From Paenibacillus dauci (GTDB lineage: Bacteria; Bacillota; Bacilli; Paenibacillales; Paenibacillaceae): DNA of 64,000 nucleotides. Location of the stretch: assembly GCF_000971985.1 (NCBI RefSeq), contig NZ_KQ040800.1, positions 95,801-159,800 of the forward strand, read 5' to 3'. Shown here in pieces: positions 8,531 to 17,436 of this stretch. The position numbers and the translations under genes are program-made. The notes below the pieces were generated by a model, which searched no databases, was not told the origin of the DNA, and worked only from the letters and a program-made list of their open reading frames with translations. Positions within the stretch are counted from its first letter, which is position 1; each line of letters starts with the position of its first letter.

Positions 8531-9679
8531 TTAGCTGGATGCATTTTGCTGACGGCTTTTGGCCATTTGCTGCCAGATCGTGCCGGCGGCTTCTTCACCG
8601 GATTCGATGCGTTCCAGTGCCATTTTGGCCTGCAAGCTGACTTCGAATTCCGGATCTTCGACAGCTGTCTCCAGCGCCTCTCGTGCTTCTTCGGTACCGA
8701 CTTCGTACAGGAAGCGGGCAGCCCGCCAGCGTACCAGTTTGCTGCTGTCCTGCAGGGTTTTCAGCATGGCTGGTGTTGCTGCCGGATCACCGATATCGGA
8801 CAGGGTGTCGCCGGCTGTACGACGAACCGCAGCCGATTTGTCTTCCAGTGCGCGGTACAGCAGTTCCATCGCTGCTGGTGTTTTCAGATCGCCGAGATAC
8901 ACAACAGCAAGACGGCGGATTTGCATTTTCTCATCCGACAACGCTTTTTCGATCAGCGGCAGGCTGTCTTCGGTCGGTTCCAGTACGTCAAAGCCGGCAT
9001 AACGTACACGCCAGTCTTCACTGTTCATGGATTCGGTAATCTCCTCCAGCGTCATACCGCGGCGCTGCTCGACGAATTCTTCATTGCTGGCGCCGTGGGA
9101 GATAGCCTGATCGATAATTTTGCGCAGACGTTCCTGCGGGAAAGCGGCTTCCAGTTCCTGCTCCACTTCGCGGGCAATATCTGGTAGTTCCCCATAACGT
9201 ACACCATAATCAGTCAGCTTGCGCTCCTTGATCAGCGTCGCACTGGCGACTTCGGTTACAGCCTGCACGAACCGTTCGGAGAGAGAGATGCGCTCTTCTT
9301 TGGTACCTGCTTTGACCCGGATCTGCATCGGGATACCGCGGAAAAACTGTACGAATACATTCGCTTCTCCAAAATGGTCCCCAGACAGATCTTCCGGTAC
9401 TTCCAGCTTGTTCTCGATGCCCTGTTGGCCGAGCTTGTCCTGCACTTCGTTCAGAATAGCTGACCAATCGGCACTGGCACGGCGATCCAGAGCGACAAAG
9501 TCCGCGGTATGGAATACGCTTTTGACCCCGTTAATATGAAGCATCTCCCGGATAAAGGAAGGAGCCGAACGCTCGTTATCCAGTGTGTAGGTTTTACGGA
9601 TCCCTTGCGGCAGTTCTTCGTCCAGACGCAGCATCATCGTGTTCGGACTGGGAGTAGGTTCAATCGAAATAATTTTCAT
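8531..9679 (-). CDS. CvfC-like protein: NifU/Nfu N-terminal domain plus HEAT repeats
   Basis: A 382-residue cytoplasmic protein of the conserved virulence factor C family (Bacillus YpgR). The N-terminal 90 residues (IISIEPTPSPNTMMLRLDEE to ALDRR) resemble the Nfu N-terminal scaffold domain. From about 210 to the end there are HEAT-like helical repeats, for example DSLPLIEKALSDEKMQIRR and AAMELLYRALEDKSAAVRR. The biochemical role is not established. GGAGGT lies 10 bases before ATG 9679; the longer frame to 9697 begins inside that site and is rejected. Confidence 0.85.
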   Translation of the reverse strand: MKIISIEPTPSPNTMMLRLDEELPQGIRKTYTLDNERSAPSFIREMLHINGVKSVFHTADFVALDRRASADWSAILNEVQDKLGQQGIENKLEVPEDLSGDHFGEANVFVQFFRGIPMQIRVKAGTKEERISLSERFVQAVTEVASATLIKERKLTDYGVRYGELPDIAREVEQELEAAFPQERLRKIIDQAISHGASNEEFVEQRRGMTLEEITESMNSEDWRVRYAGFDVLEPTEDSLPLIEKALSDEKMQIRRLAVVYLGDLKTPAAMELLYRALEDKSAAVRRTAGDTLSDIGDPAATPAMLKTLQDSSKLVRWRAARFLYEVGTEEAREALETAVEDPEFEVSLQAKMALERIESGEEAAGTIWQQMAKSRQQNASS

Positions 9680-9900
9680 AAATAGGTAGACCTCCATATA
9701 TCAAATTGTGATTATGCAAAATGCAGATACCTATCCTGCAGAGCATTGCAGCCTGCTGCAGCCGGATATTATCGCATGATGAGTAAGAATCATCCTGTAA
9801 GACGGTCAGCATAAGCAGACAGATCTCTTCTATACTATTGTAACCCAAAGAGGAAAAGGTTGGCACATGAGAAAACGATGAAGATTGATCCGGTCAAATG

Positions 9901-9947
9901 AAAAAGACGATTCTGCTTGATCGATGAACAGGAAGAATCGTCTTTTT
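9901..9947. terminator. Terminator after the SPFH gene, bidirectional
   Basis: AAAAAGACGATTCT (9901-9914) is complementary to AGAATCGTCTTTTT (9934-9947), 14 bp. It closes the minus-strand SPFH transcript. The 9680-9900 gap otherwise shows no gene. Confidence 0.88.
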
Positions 9948-9965
9948 GGTAGATCACCTATAGAA

Positions 9966-11153
9966 TTAACCGGCATCGCGTACAGTAGCTGTTTCTTTCA
10001 TGCCCATCAGCGCATTCATCTGTTCCAGCAGATTGCCGCCGCCAGTCAGGGAAATGGTGCCAATTTTCTCGCAGATTTTCTCCAGGAATTCCAGTTCCTT
10101 GAGCCGGTAGAGCGTAGCATTCTCATCCATTAGCTTGGCGGTATTGAGCAGGCTGCGGGTAGAAGCCGTCTCTTCGCGGCGGGTAATCATATTGGCCTGC
10201 GCTTTTTTCTCGGCGAGCAGTACAGTATTCAGGATGGTACGGATATCGCCGGGCAGAATGACATCCTTGAGACCGGCGGACAGGAACTGCACACCATATT
10301 CCTCACTCTGTGTCTGCAGGCGACTCAGGACAAAGTCACCGATCTCCTGCTTCATGCGCAGCAGATCATCCAGCTTGAGCGTACCGACATATTCGCGCAG
10401 TAGCAGTTGCAATTGGATATAGACCTGCTCGTCAAAATTCTTGATCTCTGCTGCTTTGAGCGGATCGGTTACTTTGTACTGGCAGACAAAGTTCAGCCGC
10501 AGCGTGACTTTGTCTTCGGTCAGAATCTCCTGTCCGGTCATATCCAGCTGCTGACGGCGCAGATCGATCTTTTTGACAGTGACATTAACCGGTCCACGCC
10601 AGTAGAAGGTACGGCCCGGTGGCAGCAGCTGCTGCAGCTGATTGTCAAAGTACAACAGACCGGTCTCATGGCTGGCAATATCGATGACATACAGATGGGA
10701 ATGCAGTTTCGCCAGAATACTGCGGCTGATCTCCGGTCCCACGACAGGCTGACGGATATCCGCATGGATAAACTGGTGCTCCTGCAGTACATTCCAGTAT
10801 ACATACGTACCGGCTGTCAGCAGCGTGTTATATTTGCCATTGACCAGATGGATCACATATTCATGGTCGCTGACTTCAACGACAGTCAGTTCACGCATCA
10901 ATTCGGCATCGTGCTGATAGAGCCGGATATGAACAGCTTCGTCCTCGGTATGAGTAGAATTCCACTCGGTTGGTGTGAACTGAAGCGGCTCACTAAGCTT
11001 ACAGCGCCGGATTGTAGTCTGACCGGACAGATTGAGGAATCGATAGCTTCCGGGCTGAAGAGTTTTGATGTAACTGCCTTGCTCGAACAGCAGTCCGCGC
11101 TCGTCGGCAGTAATATGTATTTTATGCAAAGGTTGTGGTTGGATGATAGTCAT
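9966..11153 (-). CDS. SPFH/band-7 (slipin-like) protein
   Basis: A 395-residue protein related to stomatins and slipins, which scaffold membrane microdomains. The SPFH core runs from about residue 140 to 330 (for example GPVNVTVKKIDLRRQQLDMT and LSAGLKDVILPGDIRTILN), followed by a helical region rich in Glu, Lys and Ala. The first 130 residues form a beta-rich region not assigned here. No clear transmembrane segment is seen, which is unusual for a slipin and suggests peripheral attachment or a partner. AGGAGG precedes the ATG by 8 bases. A strong terminator follows, so it is probably monocistronic. Confidence 0.82.
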   Translation of the reverse strand: MTIIQPQPLHKIHITADERGLLFEQGSYIKTLQPGSYRFLNLSGQTTIRRCKLSEPLQFTPTEWNSTHTEDEAVHIRLYQHDAELMRELTVVEVSDHEYVIHLVNGKYNTLLTAGTYVYWNVLQEHQFIHADIRQPVVGPEISRSILAKLHSHLYVIDIASHETGLLYFDNQLQQLLPPGRTFYWRGPVNVTVKKIDLRRQQLDMTGQEILTEDKVTLRLNFVCQYKVTDPLKAAEIKNFDEQVYIQLQLLLREYVGTLKLDDLLRMKQEIGDFVLSRLQTQSEEYGVQFLSAGLKDVILPGDIRTILNTVLLAEKKAQANMITRREETASTRSLLNTAKLMDENATLYRLKELEFLEKICEKIGTISLTGGGNLLEQMNALMGMKETATVRDAG

Positions 11154-11868
11154 GGGTGTTTCCTCCTGATTTTATCTTTGTGCGGAAAGTTCTCTCGCAT
11201 CACATACGGAGCCTGAGCTTGAGACAGCATCTGCTGAACCGAAGCGCCAAGTAGGGAGAATGGCATGAATCCGGCTGTGTGACTCGCCTGATTCTGCTGA
11301 TCTGCCTTTCGTGACGATCTGTCCGAACACGATAACTGCCGAATCCGCCGGCTGCAAAGTAGGCTGCTGCGTGGTACCGATGCTAGCGGCACCCAGAGAA
11401 CTTCCTGCTGCAAAGATTTGATTTTAATAAAGCTCCATTAACAGTGGAGTGCGCTACCTGCGCTCACGTGAAAGGTGAGTGGGATTCGAACCCGATCTAC
11501 TATTTCATAGGGCGTACAGACGAATGCACGTTACGACATACCGTCATACATTGTATGCGGCACCGCCGGATCATGGAGATCCGCAGCCTGAAGGGTAAGT
11601 CATTCGTAGTGGACGCTTTATTATCATCGCTGATCAGGGGCTTCATGAACAGGGCGCAAGTATGGCGACAGGAACAAGAAGTGCATTTCGGAAGAAGCAT
11701 TCATAGTATAGAAGCGCTCCATCAACCGATATTCTTGCCTATCTTTGTTCAGGCTATATGGCAAAGCAGCGGCAGATCATTCAGAAGCACAATTCAAATC
11801 AAATGTAGAGCGGCACATTCTTTATAATAAAGAAGAACAAGAAGAACATGGGCAAAGGAGGCAGCAGC
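11154..11868. other. 715-base gap with no convincing gene
   Basis: Open frames here (such as a 127-codon frame at 11444-11827) lack ribosome binding sites and have unlikely composition. The 11433-11580 part is dense in small perfect hairpins, including the tRNA-arm mosaic described separately and CGGATC-N5-GATCCG at about 11567-11583. It probably also holds the divergent promoters for the SPFH gene and the AraC-type regulator, which I could not place. Confidence 0.5.
11433..11493 (-). other. tRNA-arm mosaic, not a complete tRNA
   Basis: Read on the minus strand there are four consecutive hairpins: GGG-TTCGAAT-CCC (a T-arm-like loop, 11493-11481), CTCAC-CTTTCAC-GTGAG (11479-11463; the loop of tRNA-Glu UUC), GCGC-AGGTA-GCGC (D-arm-like, 11463-11451) and CTCCA-CTGTTAA-TGGAG (11449-11433; the loop of tRNA-Asn GUU). 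The order is wrong for a tRNA and no acceptor stem can be drawn, so this is not a working tRNA gene in ordinary form. Confidence 0.45.
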
Positions 11869-12960
11869 ATGAGTGAGCAGGTTCAGCACATGATCGATTG
11901 GTTGGAAGATCATCTGCTGGAAGAGCTTTCGCTGGCGGAGCTGGGACAGAGTGTAGGATATTCGCCGTACTATTGTTCCTTTCTGTTCCGGCATCATACA
12001 GGAATCAGCATGAAGAAATATATTCAGCTGCGTCGGGTTTTTCTGTCCAGCATCCGGCTGGCAGAGACGCAGAAGCGGATTATCGATATTGCAGTAGAAC
12101 ATGGATATTCCTCGCAGGAGGCATTTTCCAGATCATTCAAGGATGTACTCGGGGTCACACCCCATGCGTTTCGGCAGCATCCCCAGCCGATACAATCCTA
12201 TATAAAATTAACGATTGATTCATACGGGAGGGAATTAATGATGGATATTTCCGGTAAACAAGGTATTGAACAGCTGCAGCGTCAAGTCGAGGAATTGTAC
12301 GAGCACGAGATTCTGAATGTGCTGAACGGGCAGATGATGTTTGAGAAGTTCCGGGAGAACCAGTGGATGGGTCAGAGCGATTATGTTCCTTTTAATGAAG
12401 CGATGTGTGTACACGAGACGACGGAAGAGATTTTCGGTGATTCGTTCTGCAGGGTAAGGGCGGAGGGACATGGCAGCTCACTGGAGCAGTATGAGCAGAT
12501 TGTGATCCAGCCGCTGCAGCCTCTGATGGAAAAGGAATATCGCTGCATTGTGCTCTGGTTTGGCGACGATATGTTCTGTCAGATCAATCTGCTGACCCTG
12601 CTTGCCTATCTGGAGCAAAAAGATTACCAGGGAACGGTGTACGTTAATGTGGTTCAGGAGCAGACTTATGACGTGCAGCAGACAGCTATCCAGCTGGGTT
12701 CATTTGCCGATATCTACTGTCAGGTGCTACTGAATCAGCAGATGCCACAGGAACAAATGCTGCCTGTCATGTATCAGGGAATCCGGTTGTATCTGAATCT
12801 GCAGCTGCCTGACAATGAAGTGACAGCATTTATACGCAGTCATCCGTCAGATTCCGCCGAGCAACTGCTACCACAGCTATTTTCCCTGTTCAGCCATTAT
12901 GGCATGGGCGATACCCAGTATCTGGAGCTGATAGCATCCGTGCGTCAGCCCTCATTGTAA
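11869..12960 (+). CDS. AraC-family transcriptional regulator with N-terminal HTH
   Basis: A 363-residue DNA-binding protein. Residues 5-105 form the two AraC helix-turn-helix motifs (SLAELGQSVGYSPYYCSFLF and RIIDIAVEHGYSSQEAFSR SFKDVLGVTP). The remaining 250 residues, which should sense a ligand or mediate oligomer contacts, are unrecognised. The frame opens at 11848, but AAGGAGG at 11855-11861 lies inside that extension, so ATG 11869 is the start. It stands alone with its own terminator, next to the heme region; a regulatory link with its neighbours is possible but unproven. Confidence 0.88.
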   Translation: MSEQVQHMIDWLEDHLLEELSLAELGQSVGYSPYYCSFLFRHHTGISMKKYIQLRRVFLSSIRLAETQKRIIDIAVEHGYSSQEAFSRSFKDVLGVTPHAFRQHPQPIQSYIKLTIDSYGRELMMDISGKQGIEQLQRQVEELYEHEILNVLNGQMMFEKFRENQWMGQSDYVPFNEAMCVHETTEEIFGDSFCRVRAEGHGSSLEQYEQIVIQPLQPLMEKEYRCIVLWFGDDMFCQINLLTLLAYLEQKDYQGTVYVNVVQEQTYDVQQTAIQLGSFADIYCQVLLNQQMPQEQMLPVMYQGIRLYLNLQLPDNEVTAFIRSHPSDSAEQLLPQLFSLFSHYGMGDTQYLELIASVRQPSL

Positions 12961-13024
12961 TAGCTTGGTGCGACTCTACCAGATAGAGCAGAATAATCAT
13001 CCAGACATCATATAGGAAGAAAAT

Positions 13025-13068
13025 AAAAGCGAAGGCACTCTACCACTGAGGTAAAGTCCTTCGCTTTT
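13025..13068. terminator. Bidirectional terminator between araC-type gene and isdG-type gene
   Basis: AAAAGCGAAGG (13025-13035) pairs with CCTTCGCTTTT (13058-13068). The two genes converge here, and both can use it. Confidence 0.88.
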
Positions 13069-13104
13069 TGGTACTTCTATGCATGCGGCTATCCAATCCG
13101 TTTC

Positions 13105-13440
13105 TTACACCGCTGCCTGATCTTCTGGCGCAGTCTTTGGATTGCGTACAATTTTCACTTCATAAAAAGTGATCTTGTTATCCAGGATATAATCCGGAAT
13201 ATTGCGGTGGGCATGAGATTCACGGAAAGCATCGCTGCGTGTCCAGCCCTGGAAATGATCCTTGGATTCCCAGCGTGTGCTGATCGTCACTTCGTCATAC
13301 TCTTTGTTGCTGTCGTTGAACAGTACTTCCAGACCGAGAAAGCCTTCCATGAATTCCACTTTGCCGACTTTGTCAAAACGCTCGACGAGCAGATGAGCAC
13401 TGCCTTTGGTAAGCTGGGATGTATTGGTTACGATAATCAT
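13105..13440 (-). CDS. isdG: IsdG-type heme-degrading monooxygenase
   Basis: Opens the heme ring to release iron in the cytoplasm; a 111-residue ABM-fold protein, the normal size. The three catalytic residues known from IsdG (Asn7, Trp67, His77) match Asn6, Trp66 and His76 here with a constant shift of one. AGGAGGA lies 7 bases before ATG 13440; the longer frame to 13515 is rejected because it runs through that site. It is the last gene of the leftward Fur-type operon, one base after the ATPase gene, and supplies the final step for imported heme. Confidence 0.92.
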   Translation of the reverse strand: MIIVTNTSQLTKGSAHLLVERFDKVGKVEFMEGFLGLEVLFNDSNKEYDEVTISTRWESKDHFQGWTRSDAFRESHAHRNIPDYILDNKITFYEVKIVRNPKTAPEDQAAV

Positions 13441-13441
13441 A

Positions 13442-14236
13442 TTATCTTCCTCCTGAGTGGTGAGGGATCTCCGGCAGAATAACCGGGTACTTCCCTTCAA
13501 ATTGGATAGTGGCATTCATTCCATAAATATTGCGGATAAAGTCATCGTTCAACAGTTCCATTGGATGACCGGAGGCAGCGAGCCGACCTTGTCGCAGGGC
13601 AATCATATAATCACAGTAAGCGGCAGCCTGCTGCAGATCATGCAGTACCATCACAATCGTCAGCCCGGTCTCCCGGTTGATCCGGTGCAGCATATCCATC
13701 ACTTCAAACTGATGGGCAATATCGAGAAACGTTGTCGGTTCATCGAGCAGTACAATATCGGTCTGCTGAGCGAGAGCCATGGCAATCCTTGCCCGCTGCT
13801 GCTCGCCGCCGGACAACGTATGGAACATGCGATCGGCATACATGGAGATACCGGTCCACTGCATGACCTGGTCCAGAATTGCCTGATCTTCGGCACTCTG
13901 CAGCGGCTGGAATCGTTTCTTGTAGGGAGCTCGTCCATAGGCGACCAGTTCCCGCACAGTCAGCTGTGGGAGCGATTCCTTTAACTGCGGCAACATGGTG
14001 ATGGTATGAGACCATTCACGCAGGCTGTACTTCGCAGCAGGTCTGCCATGTACACTCACCTGTCCCTGATCGGGTTGCAGCAGGCGAACCAGAATACGCA
14101 GCAGCGTGGATTTGCCGGAACCGTTCGGTCCGACGATCGCGGTCAGCTGTCCGGCAGGTATGGAGATATGTACATCTTCCAGCCGGAAGTGTCCGCGGTT
14201 CAGCTGGATGCCGCTGGCTTCAATCGCATTCGTCAT
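13442..14236 (-). CDS. FecE-type iron/heme ABC transporter ATPase
   Basis: Powers the adjacent permease. The 264 residues include Walker [10 protein letters not shown] near residue 36, signature [17 protein letters not shown] near 142, Walker [13 protein letters not shown] near 162 and the H-loop MVLHDL. Its ATG overlaps the permease stop as ATGA, so the two are translationally coupled. The substrate is inferred from the neighbours (IsdG-type enzyme, NEAT proteins, Fur boxes) to be heme or a ferric siderophore. Confidence 0.93.
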   Translation of the reverse strand: MTNAIEASGIQLNRGHFRLEDVHISIPAGQLTAIVGPNGSGKSTLLRILVRLLQPDQGQVSVHGRPAAKYSLREWSHTITMLPQLKESLPQLTVRELVAYGRAPYKKRFQPLQSAEDQAILDQVMQWTGISMYADRMFHTLSGGEQQRARIAMALAQQTDIVLLDEPTTFLDIAHQFEVMDMLHRINRETGLTIVMVLHDLQQAAAYCDYMIALRQGRLAASGHPMELLNDDFIRNIYGMNATIQFEGKYPVILPEIPHHSGGR

Positions 14237-15501
14237 GACAGCACCGGCCCTTTTCGTTTTAATAAGTAAAGGAAGAATGGAGCACCGAGTACAGCCAGCA
14301 GAATACCGACCGGCAGTTCAATCGGATCGAACCAGGAGCGGGCAACCGTATCGGCAAACACGACCAGTACCCCGCCGCCCAGCATCGAGAAGGGAATCAG
14401 AAAACGGTAATCTTCCCCGATCAGTAGCCGGATCATATGCGGTACGACCAGTCCGACAAAGCCGACCAGTCCGGCAACACTGACCGCCGTACCTGCCAGC
14501 AGTGCCGCCAGCATAATAATCATGAATCGCTGCAGCTCGACACGCTGACCGAGCAGCCGCGCCGAATCATCTCCCAGCAGCAGCAGATTGGCAGGCTGGA
14601 TGGCGAACAGGCAGAGCAGCAGACCGATAATCGCATACGGCGCCATAAACTCCAGATGATGCCAGCTACGACCATTGAGCCCACCGGACAGCCAGGGCAG
14701 TACTGCCTGCACGCGATCGCTGAAAATAACCATGATCCCGTTCGTAAACGCACCAAGCAGTGCATTAACTGCTACTCCTGCCAGCACAATTTTGACCGGT
14801 GAAGCACCGCGTTCCCAGGCCATGACATAGATGACGATAGCGGTAATAAAGGCTCCCGCAAAAGCAGTGATCGGCAGCAGATAGCTGAACTGGGGAAGGA
14901 TGACCATCGTAATCATCGCTGTCAGTCCGCCGCCTGCCGAGACCCCGATAATCCCCGGATCAGCCAGCGGATTTTTCATAACCCCCTGCAGCAGTGCACC
15001 GGATGCAGCAAGACAGGCGCCGACCAACAGCCCAACCAATACCCGTGGTACACGCAGATCCATAACAATCGTACGATATACCGATTCCTGACCATACAGC
15101 CAGACTGCCATCAGTTCCTGCAAAGGAATAGACACCGCCCCATGCACAATCCCATAGATAGAGACCAAAACCAACAGCACCGGCAGCAGTATTGCGATTA
15201 GCCATCTGCGACGTGATCGTTGTCGCAGATCTGGACGTGATCGTTGTCGCAGATCTGGACGTGATCGTTGTCGCAGATCTGGACGTGATCGTTGTCGCAG
15301 ATCTGGACGTGATCGTTGTCGCAGATCTGGACGTGATCGTTGTCGCAGATCTGGACGTGATCGTTGTCGCAGATCTGGACGTGATCGTTGTCGCAGATCC
15401 CGACGTGATGGGCGCAGATCCGTACATGACGTTTGCGGATCTACACTCAACCGTTGTCGCGAATCGCGGTGAGAACGTTTCTGCAAATCAGGATTACTCA
15501 T
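14233..15501 (-). CDS. FecCD-type permease with a repeat-built N-terminal extension
   Basis: Membrane channel of the importer, 422 residues against about 335 for the family. The FecCD core begins at about residue 98 (RRRWLIAILLPVLLVLVS) and shows the conserved DLRVPRVLVGLLVG, MKNPLADPGIIGVSAG and VGLVVPHMIR segments. The extra N-terminus is highly basic and contains eight copies of an RPDLRQRS-like octapeptide from a perfect 24-bp DNA repeat. The ATG overlaps the lipoprotein stop by 8 bases. The extension should lie in the cytoplasm; its role is unknown and an internal start cannot be excluded. Confidence 0.9.
   Translation of the reverse strand: MSNPDLQKRSHRDSRQRLSVDPQTSCTDLRPSRRDLRQRSRPDLRQRSRPDLRQRSRPDLRQRSRPDLRQRSRPDLRQRSRPDLRQRSRPDLRQRSRRRWLIAILLPVLLVLVSIYGIVHGAVSIPLQELMAVWLYGQESVYRTIVMDLRVPRVLVGLLVGACLAASGALLQGVMKNPLADPGIIGVSAGGGLTAMITMVILPQFSYLLPITAFAGAFITAIVIYVMAWERGASPVKIVLAGVAVNALLGAFTNGIMVIFSDRVQAVLPWLSGGLNGRSWHHLEFMAPYAIIGLLLCLFAIQPANLLLLGDDSARLLGQRVELQRFMIIMLAALLAGTAVSVAGLVGFVGLVVPHMIRLLIGEDYRFLIPFSMLGGGVLVVFADTVARSWFDPIELPVGILLAVLGAPFFLYLLKRKGPVLS
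15210..15401. repeat. Eight tandem copies of a 24-bp unit inside the permease gene
   Basis: The plus-strand unit begins GACGTGATCGTTGTCGCAGA and is 24 bp long. Copies are essentially identical, with changes only at the outer ends. Because 24 is a multiple of three, gain or loss of copies keeps the frame. Near-identity of copies indicates recent expansion. Confidence 0.97.
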
Positions 15502-16471
15502 GAGCCTTATCCGGATACAGCAGACCGTGCATCAGATCAAGCGCTTCGGTAACTCTTGTGCCCGGATTAGTACCGAACAGATCTGAAGGCAGAACGTCTA
15601 CCTGACCATTCTTAACGGCGCTGACGCTACTCCATGCCTGATTCTCCTGCATTTCTTTCAGAAATCCTGCCTTGACTTCCTCTCCGCTACCATGGGTCAT
15701 GATGAGCACATAATCCGGATCCGCTTCGACAATACGCTCGGTGTTAAGCTGGGCATACTGCGGATAATTTTGCAGTCCCGGCAGATCGGCAGCGATATTG
15801 ATGCCACCGGCCAGTTCCAGAATGTTGCCGCTGAGCGAATTGGGCAGAGCAGCCATGTATGTACCGGGAGCTCCGTAGACGAGCAGTACCCTTGGTGGAT
15901 GGGCAGCAGCTTTGGCAGAGGTCGACAGCTTCTGGATATGCTGTTTCAGTTCATCGTTCAGCTGACTGGCCTGGTCTTCACGCTGAAGCATCTGTCCAAA
16001 CAGGGTGATCTGCTGCTGGATATCCGCTACCGAGTTCGCCGAGCTAAGTACCATCTGAGCTCCGATACTTTCGATCGTCGGAATATCCTTTTCATTGAGC
16101 GGTGCGTTACCGAGTACGATATCCGGCTGCAGGAAAGCGATCTTTTCCAGATCAATCTCATGGGTGGAGCCGATAGTCTGTACCTTTTCGGCATCGGGTA
16201 CAGGTGCCTTGCCTGTAGAAGTAGGGCGTCCCACGACCGTTCCGCCCAGTGCATAGATAATATCGACATCCCCGTTGCTGAGAGCTACGATTCGCTGGGG
16301 AATATGCTGCAGCGGTATAGTGCGATTGGCAAAGTCTGTAAGAGATACTGTACTGGCAGCTGCTGCAGACGTTGCAGTGGCAGCCGTTCCGGTGGAAGAA
16401 GCAGCCGGTTGACTGCATCCGGCCAGTGTGCAGACGAGCAGGATGGATATGCCCAAATGTGAAGCCTTCAT
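15494..16471 (-). CDS. Iron/heme-type ABC transporter substrate-binding lipoprotein
   Basis: Captures the ligand outside the membrane. The 325 residues begin with a lipoprotein signal and lipobox LAGC (Cys at about 18), then a Ser/Thr/Ala linker and a type III periplasmic-binding fold (RIVALSNGDVDIIYALGG, LQPDIVLGNAPL, VLLVYGAPGTYMAALPNS). The GAPGTYMAALPNS and HGSGEEV stretches resemble heme-binding IsdE/HmuT-like proteins. AGGAGGA precedes ATG 16471; the longer frame begins before that site. It is the first gene of the leftward operon and lies directly behind two Fur-box-like palindromes. Confidence 0.9.
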   Translation of the reverse strand: MKASHLGISILLVCTLAGCSQPAASSTGTAATATSAAAASTVSLTDFANRTIPLQHIPQRIVALSNGDVDIIYALGGTVVGRPTSTGKAPVPDAEKVQTIGSTHEIDLEKIAFLQPDIVLGNAPLNEKDIPTIESIGAQMVLSSANSVADIQQQITLFGQMLQREDQASQLNDELKQHIQKLSTSAKAAAHPPRVLLVYGAPGTYMAALPNSLSGNILELAGGINIAADLPGLQNYPQYAQLNTERIVEADPDYVLIMTHGSGEEVKAGFLKEMQENQAWSSVSAVKNGQVDVLPSDLFGTNPGTRVTEALDLMHGLLYPDKAHE

Positions 16472-16518
16472 ACGAATTGATGTCCTCCTGCTTTTTGTAT
16501 ACAAGCTATTTAAGCTAA

Positions 16519-16542
16519 TTGATAATCATTTTCAATTATCAA
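16519..16542. promoter_or_regulatory. Fur-box-like palindrome 1
   Basis: TTGATAAT (16519-16526) and ATTATCAA (16535-16542) form a symmetric site around CATTTTCA, close to the TGATAATNATTATCA Fur consensus. It lies about 50 bases ahead of the lipoprotein gene start. Confidence 0.75.
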
Positions 16543-16551
16543 GCTTGATTT

Positions 16552-16572
16552 AAATGATAATTAATATCATTT
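16552..16572. promoter_or_regulatory. Fur-box-like palindrome 2
   Basis: AAATGATA (16552-16559) and TATCATTT (16565-16572) are inverted repeats around ATTAA. Together with palindrome 1, it would cover the leftward promoter. Confidence 0.65.
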
Positions 16573-16848
16573 GTAACGTCAATAATAAAATAAATTTAAA
16601 ATTTAATTTGCAGCTTTGTAGCTCTCCAGGCAAGACAACAGAATTTGTGCATATAGAGGAAATGAAACTTTACCAGAGGATGAAAAATCCTTTAAAAATA
16701 AGGTATTACGCCAAAATTGACGTATTGACAAAGATCAAAAAACTGGTCTAACATGAGCATTGTGTAATGCACACATCTTCCCTGATTATGCATGGGGAGG
16801 GGAAATCAAGCATTTCACATGTCCTGTGGACATTTATTTTTTAGATTT
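16573..16848. other. Central part of the divergent heme-island promoter region
   Basis: AT-rich, no convincing gene. A 65-codon frame at 16554-16751 has no ribosome binding site and overlaps a Fur-like palindrome, so it is not called. The promoters of both divergent operons should lie in or beside this segment. Confidence 0.5.
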
Positions 16849-16869
16849 AATTGAGAATGATAATCAATT
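16849..16869. promoter_or_regulatory. Fur-box-like palindrome 3
   Basis: AATTGA (16849-16854) and TCAATT (16864-16869) flank GAATGATAA, giving a site close to the Fur 19-mer. It lies about 50 bases before the first NEAT gene and would control the rightward operon. Confidence 0.75.
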
Positions 16870-16917
16870 AAATCTCGCTCAATTCAATTTCATATGAAAG
16901 GAGGAGTTTTGTCCGAT

Positions 16918-17391
16918 ATGCAACGGAAATATGCATTACCGGTACTGTGGATGCTGATGATAGCGATGGTTATTGTTGTAGCTGTTCCATCGTCTGCTAT
17001 TGCAGCGTCATCGAGCCGACCGGCGAAAGGTACATACACCATTGATTACGACATACTCCGCGCGGAAGACAATTCCGTATCCATGGCGAACGATTATTTT
17101 GAGAAGCCGGCCAAACTGTATGTGACTGGCAGCAAAATGACCATGCAGATCACTGTTAACCATAGCGCCTGGACAACGAAGTTCAAGGTGAAATACAAAG
17201 GCAAGATCGTGGATACCAAAGTGATCAAGACCAATACAGCCAAAGATACGCGTGTTGTCCAATTCCCGGTCGCCGATCTGAACAATGCGATGATCTCGCA
17301 GATCCATGTCACCGTACCGTCTTACAGCTACGATCATGACTATACGATTCGCTTCAAATTCGACCGCAGCAGTCTGAAGAAATCCAAATAA
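16918..17391 (+). CDS. Secreted single-NEAT-domain heme-binding protein 1
   Basis: A small exported protein: signal peptide (about residues 1-30, ending SSAIA) followed by one NEAT domain (about 38-150). The heme pocket motifs are present: SMANDY (SxxxxY, first helix) and YDHDY (YxxxY, whose second Tyr ligates heme iron in Isd proteins). No LPXTG-type or NPQTN-type sorting signal and no membrane anchor are visible, so it is probably a free hemophore like IsdX1. The frame opens at 16894, but AAGGAGG at 16898-16904 indicates a start at TTG 16909 or ATG 16918. First gene of the Fur-type rightward operon. Confidence 0.9.
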   Translation: MQRKYALPVLWMLMIAMVIVVAVPSSAIAASSSRPAKGTYTIDYDILRAEDNSVSMANDYFEKPAKLYVTGSKMTMQITVNHSAWTTKFKVKYKGKIVDTKVIKTNTAKDTRVVQFPVADLNNAMISQIHVTVPSYSYDHDYTIRFKFDRSSLKKSK

Positions 17392-17436
17392 TGCAATGAT
17401 CCATATCCCATCATACGTATCGAGGAGAGTGTTACT

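Noticed and set aside
11444..11827. 127-codon open frame on the plus strand
   Set aside because: No ribosome binding site, unlikely composition, and it runs through the hairpin-rich tRNA-like region.
13036..13057. D-arm-like sequence (CTCAGTGGTAGAG on the minus strand) in a terminator loop
   Set aside because: It is only 13 bases, sits in the loop of an ordinary terminator and has no matching anticodon or T arm; chance is likely, although it lies near the tRNA-arm mosaic.
14960..15427. 155-codon frame with SATTITSR repeats
   Set aside because: It is produced by the 24-bp repeat read in another frame of the permease gene.
16554..16751. 65-codon AT-rich frame in the heme-island promoter region
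   Set aside because: It overlaps a Fur-like palindrome, lacks a ribosome binding site and shows no recognisable protein pattern.
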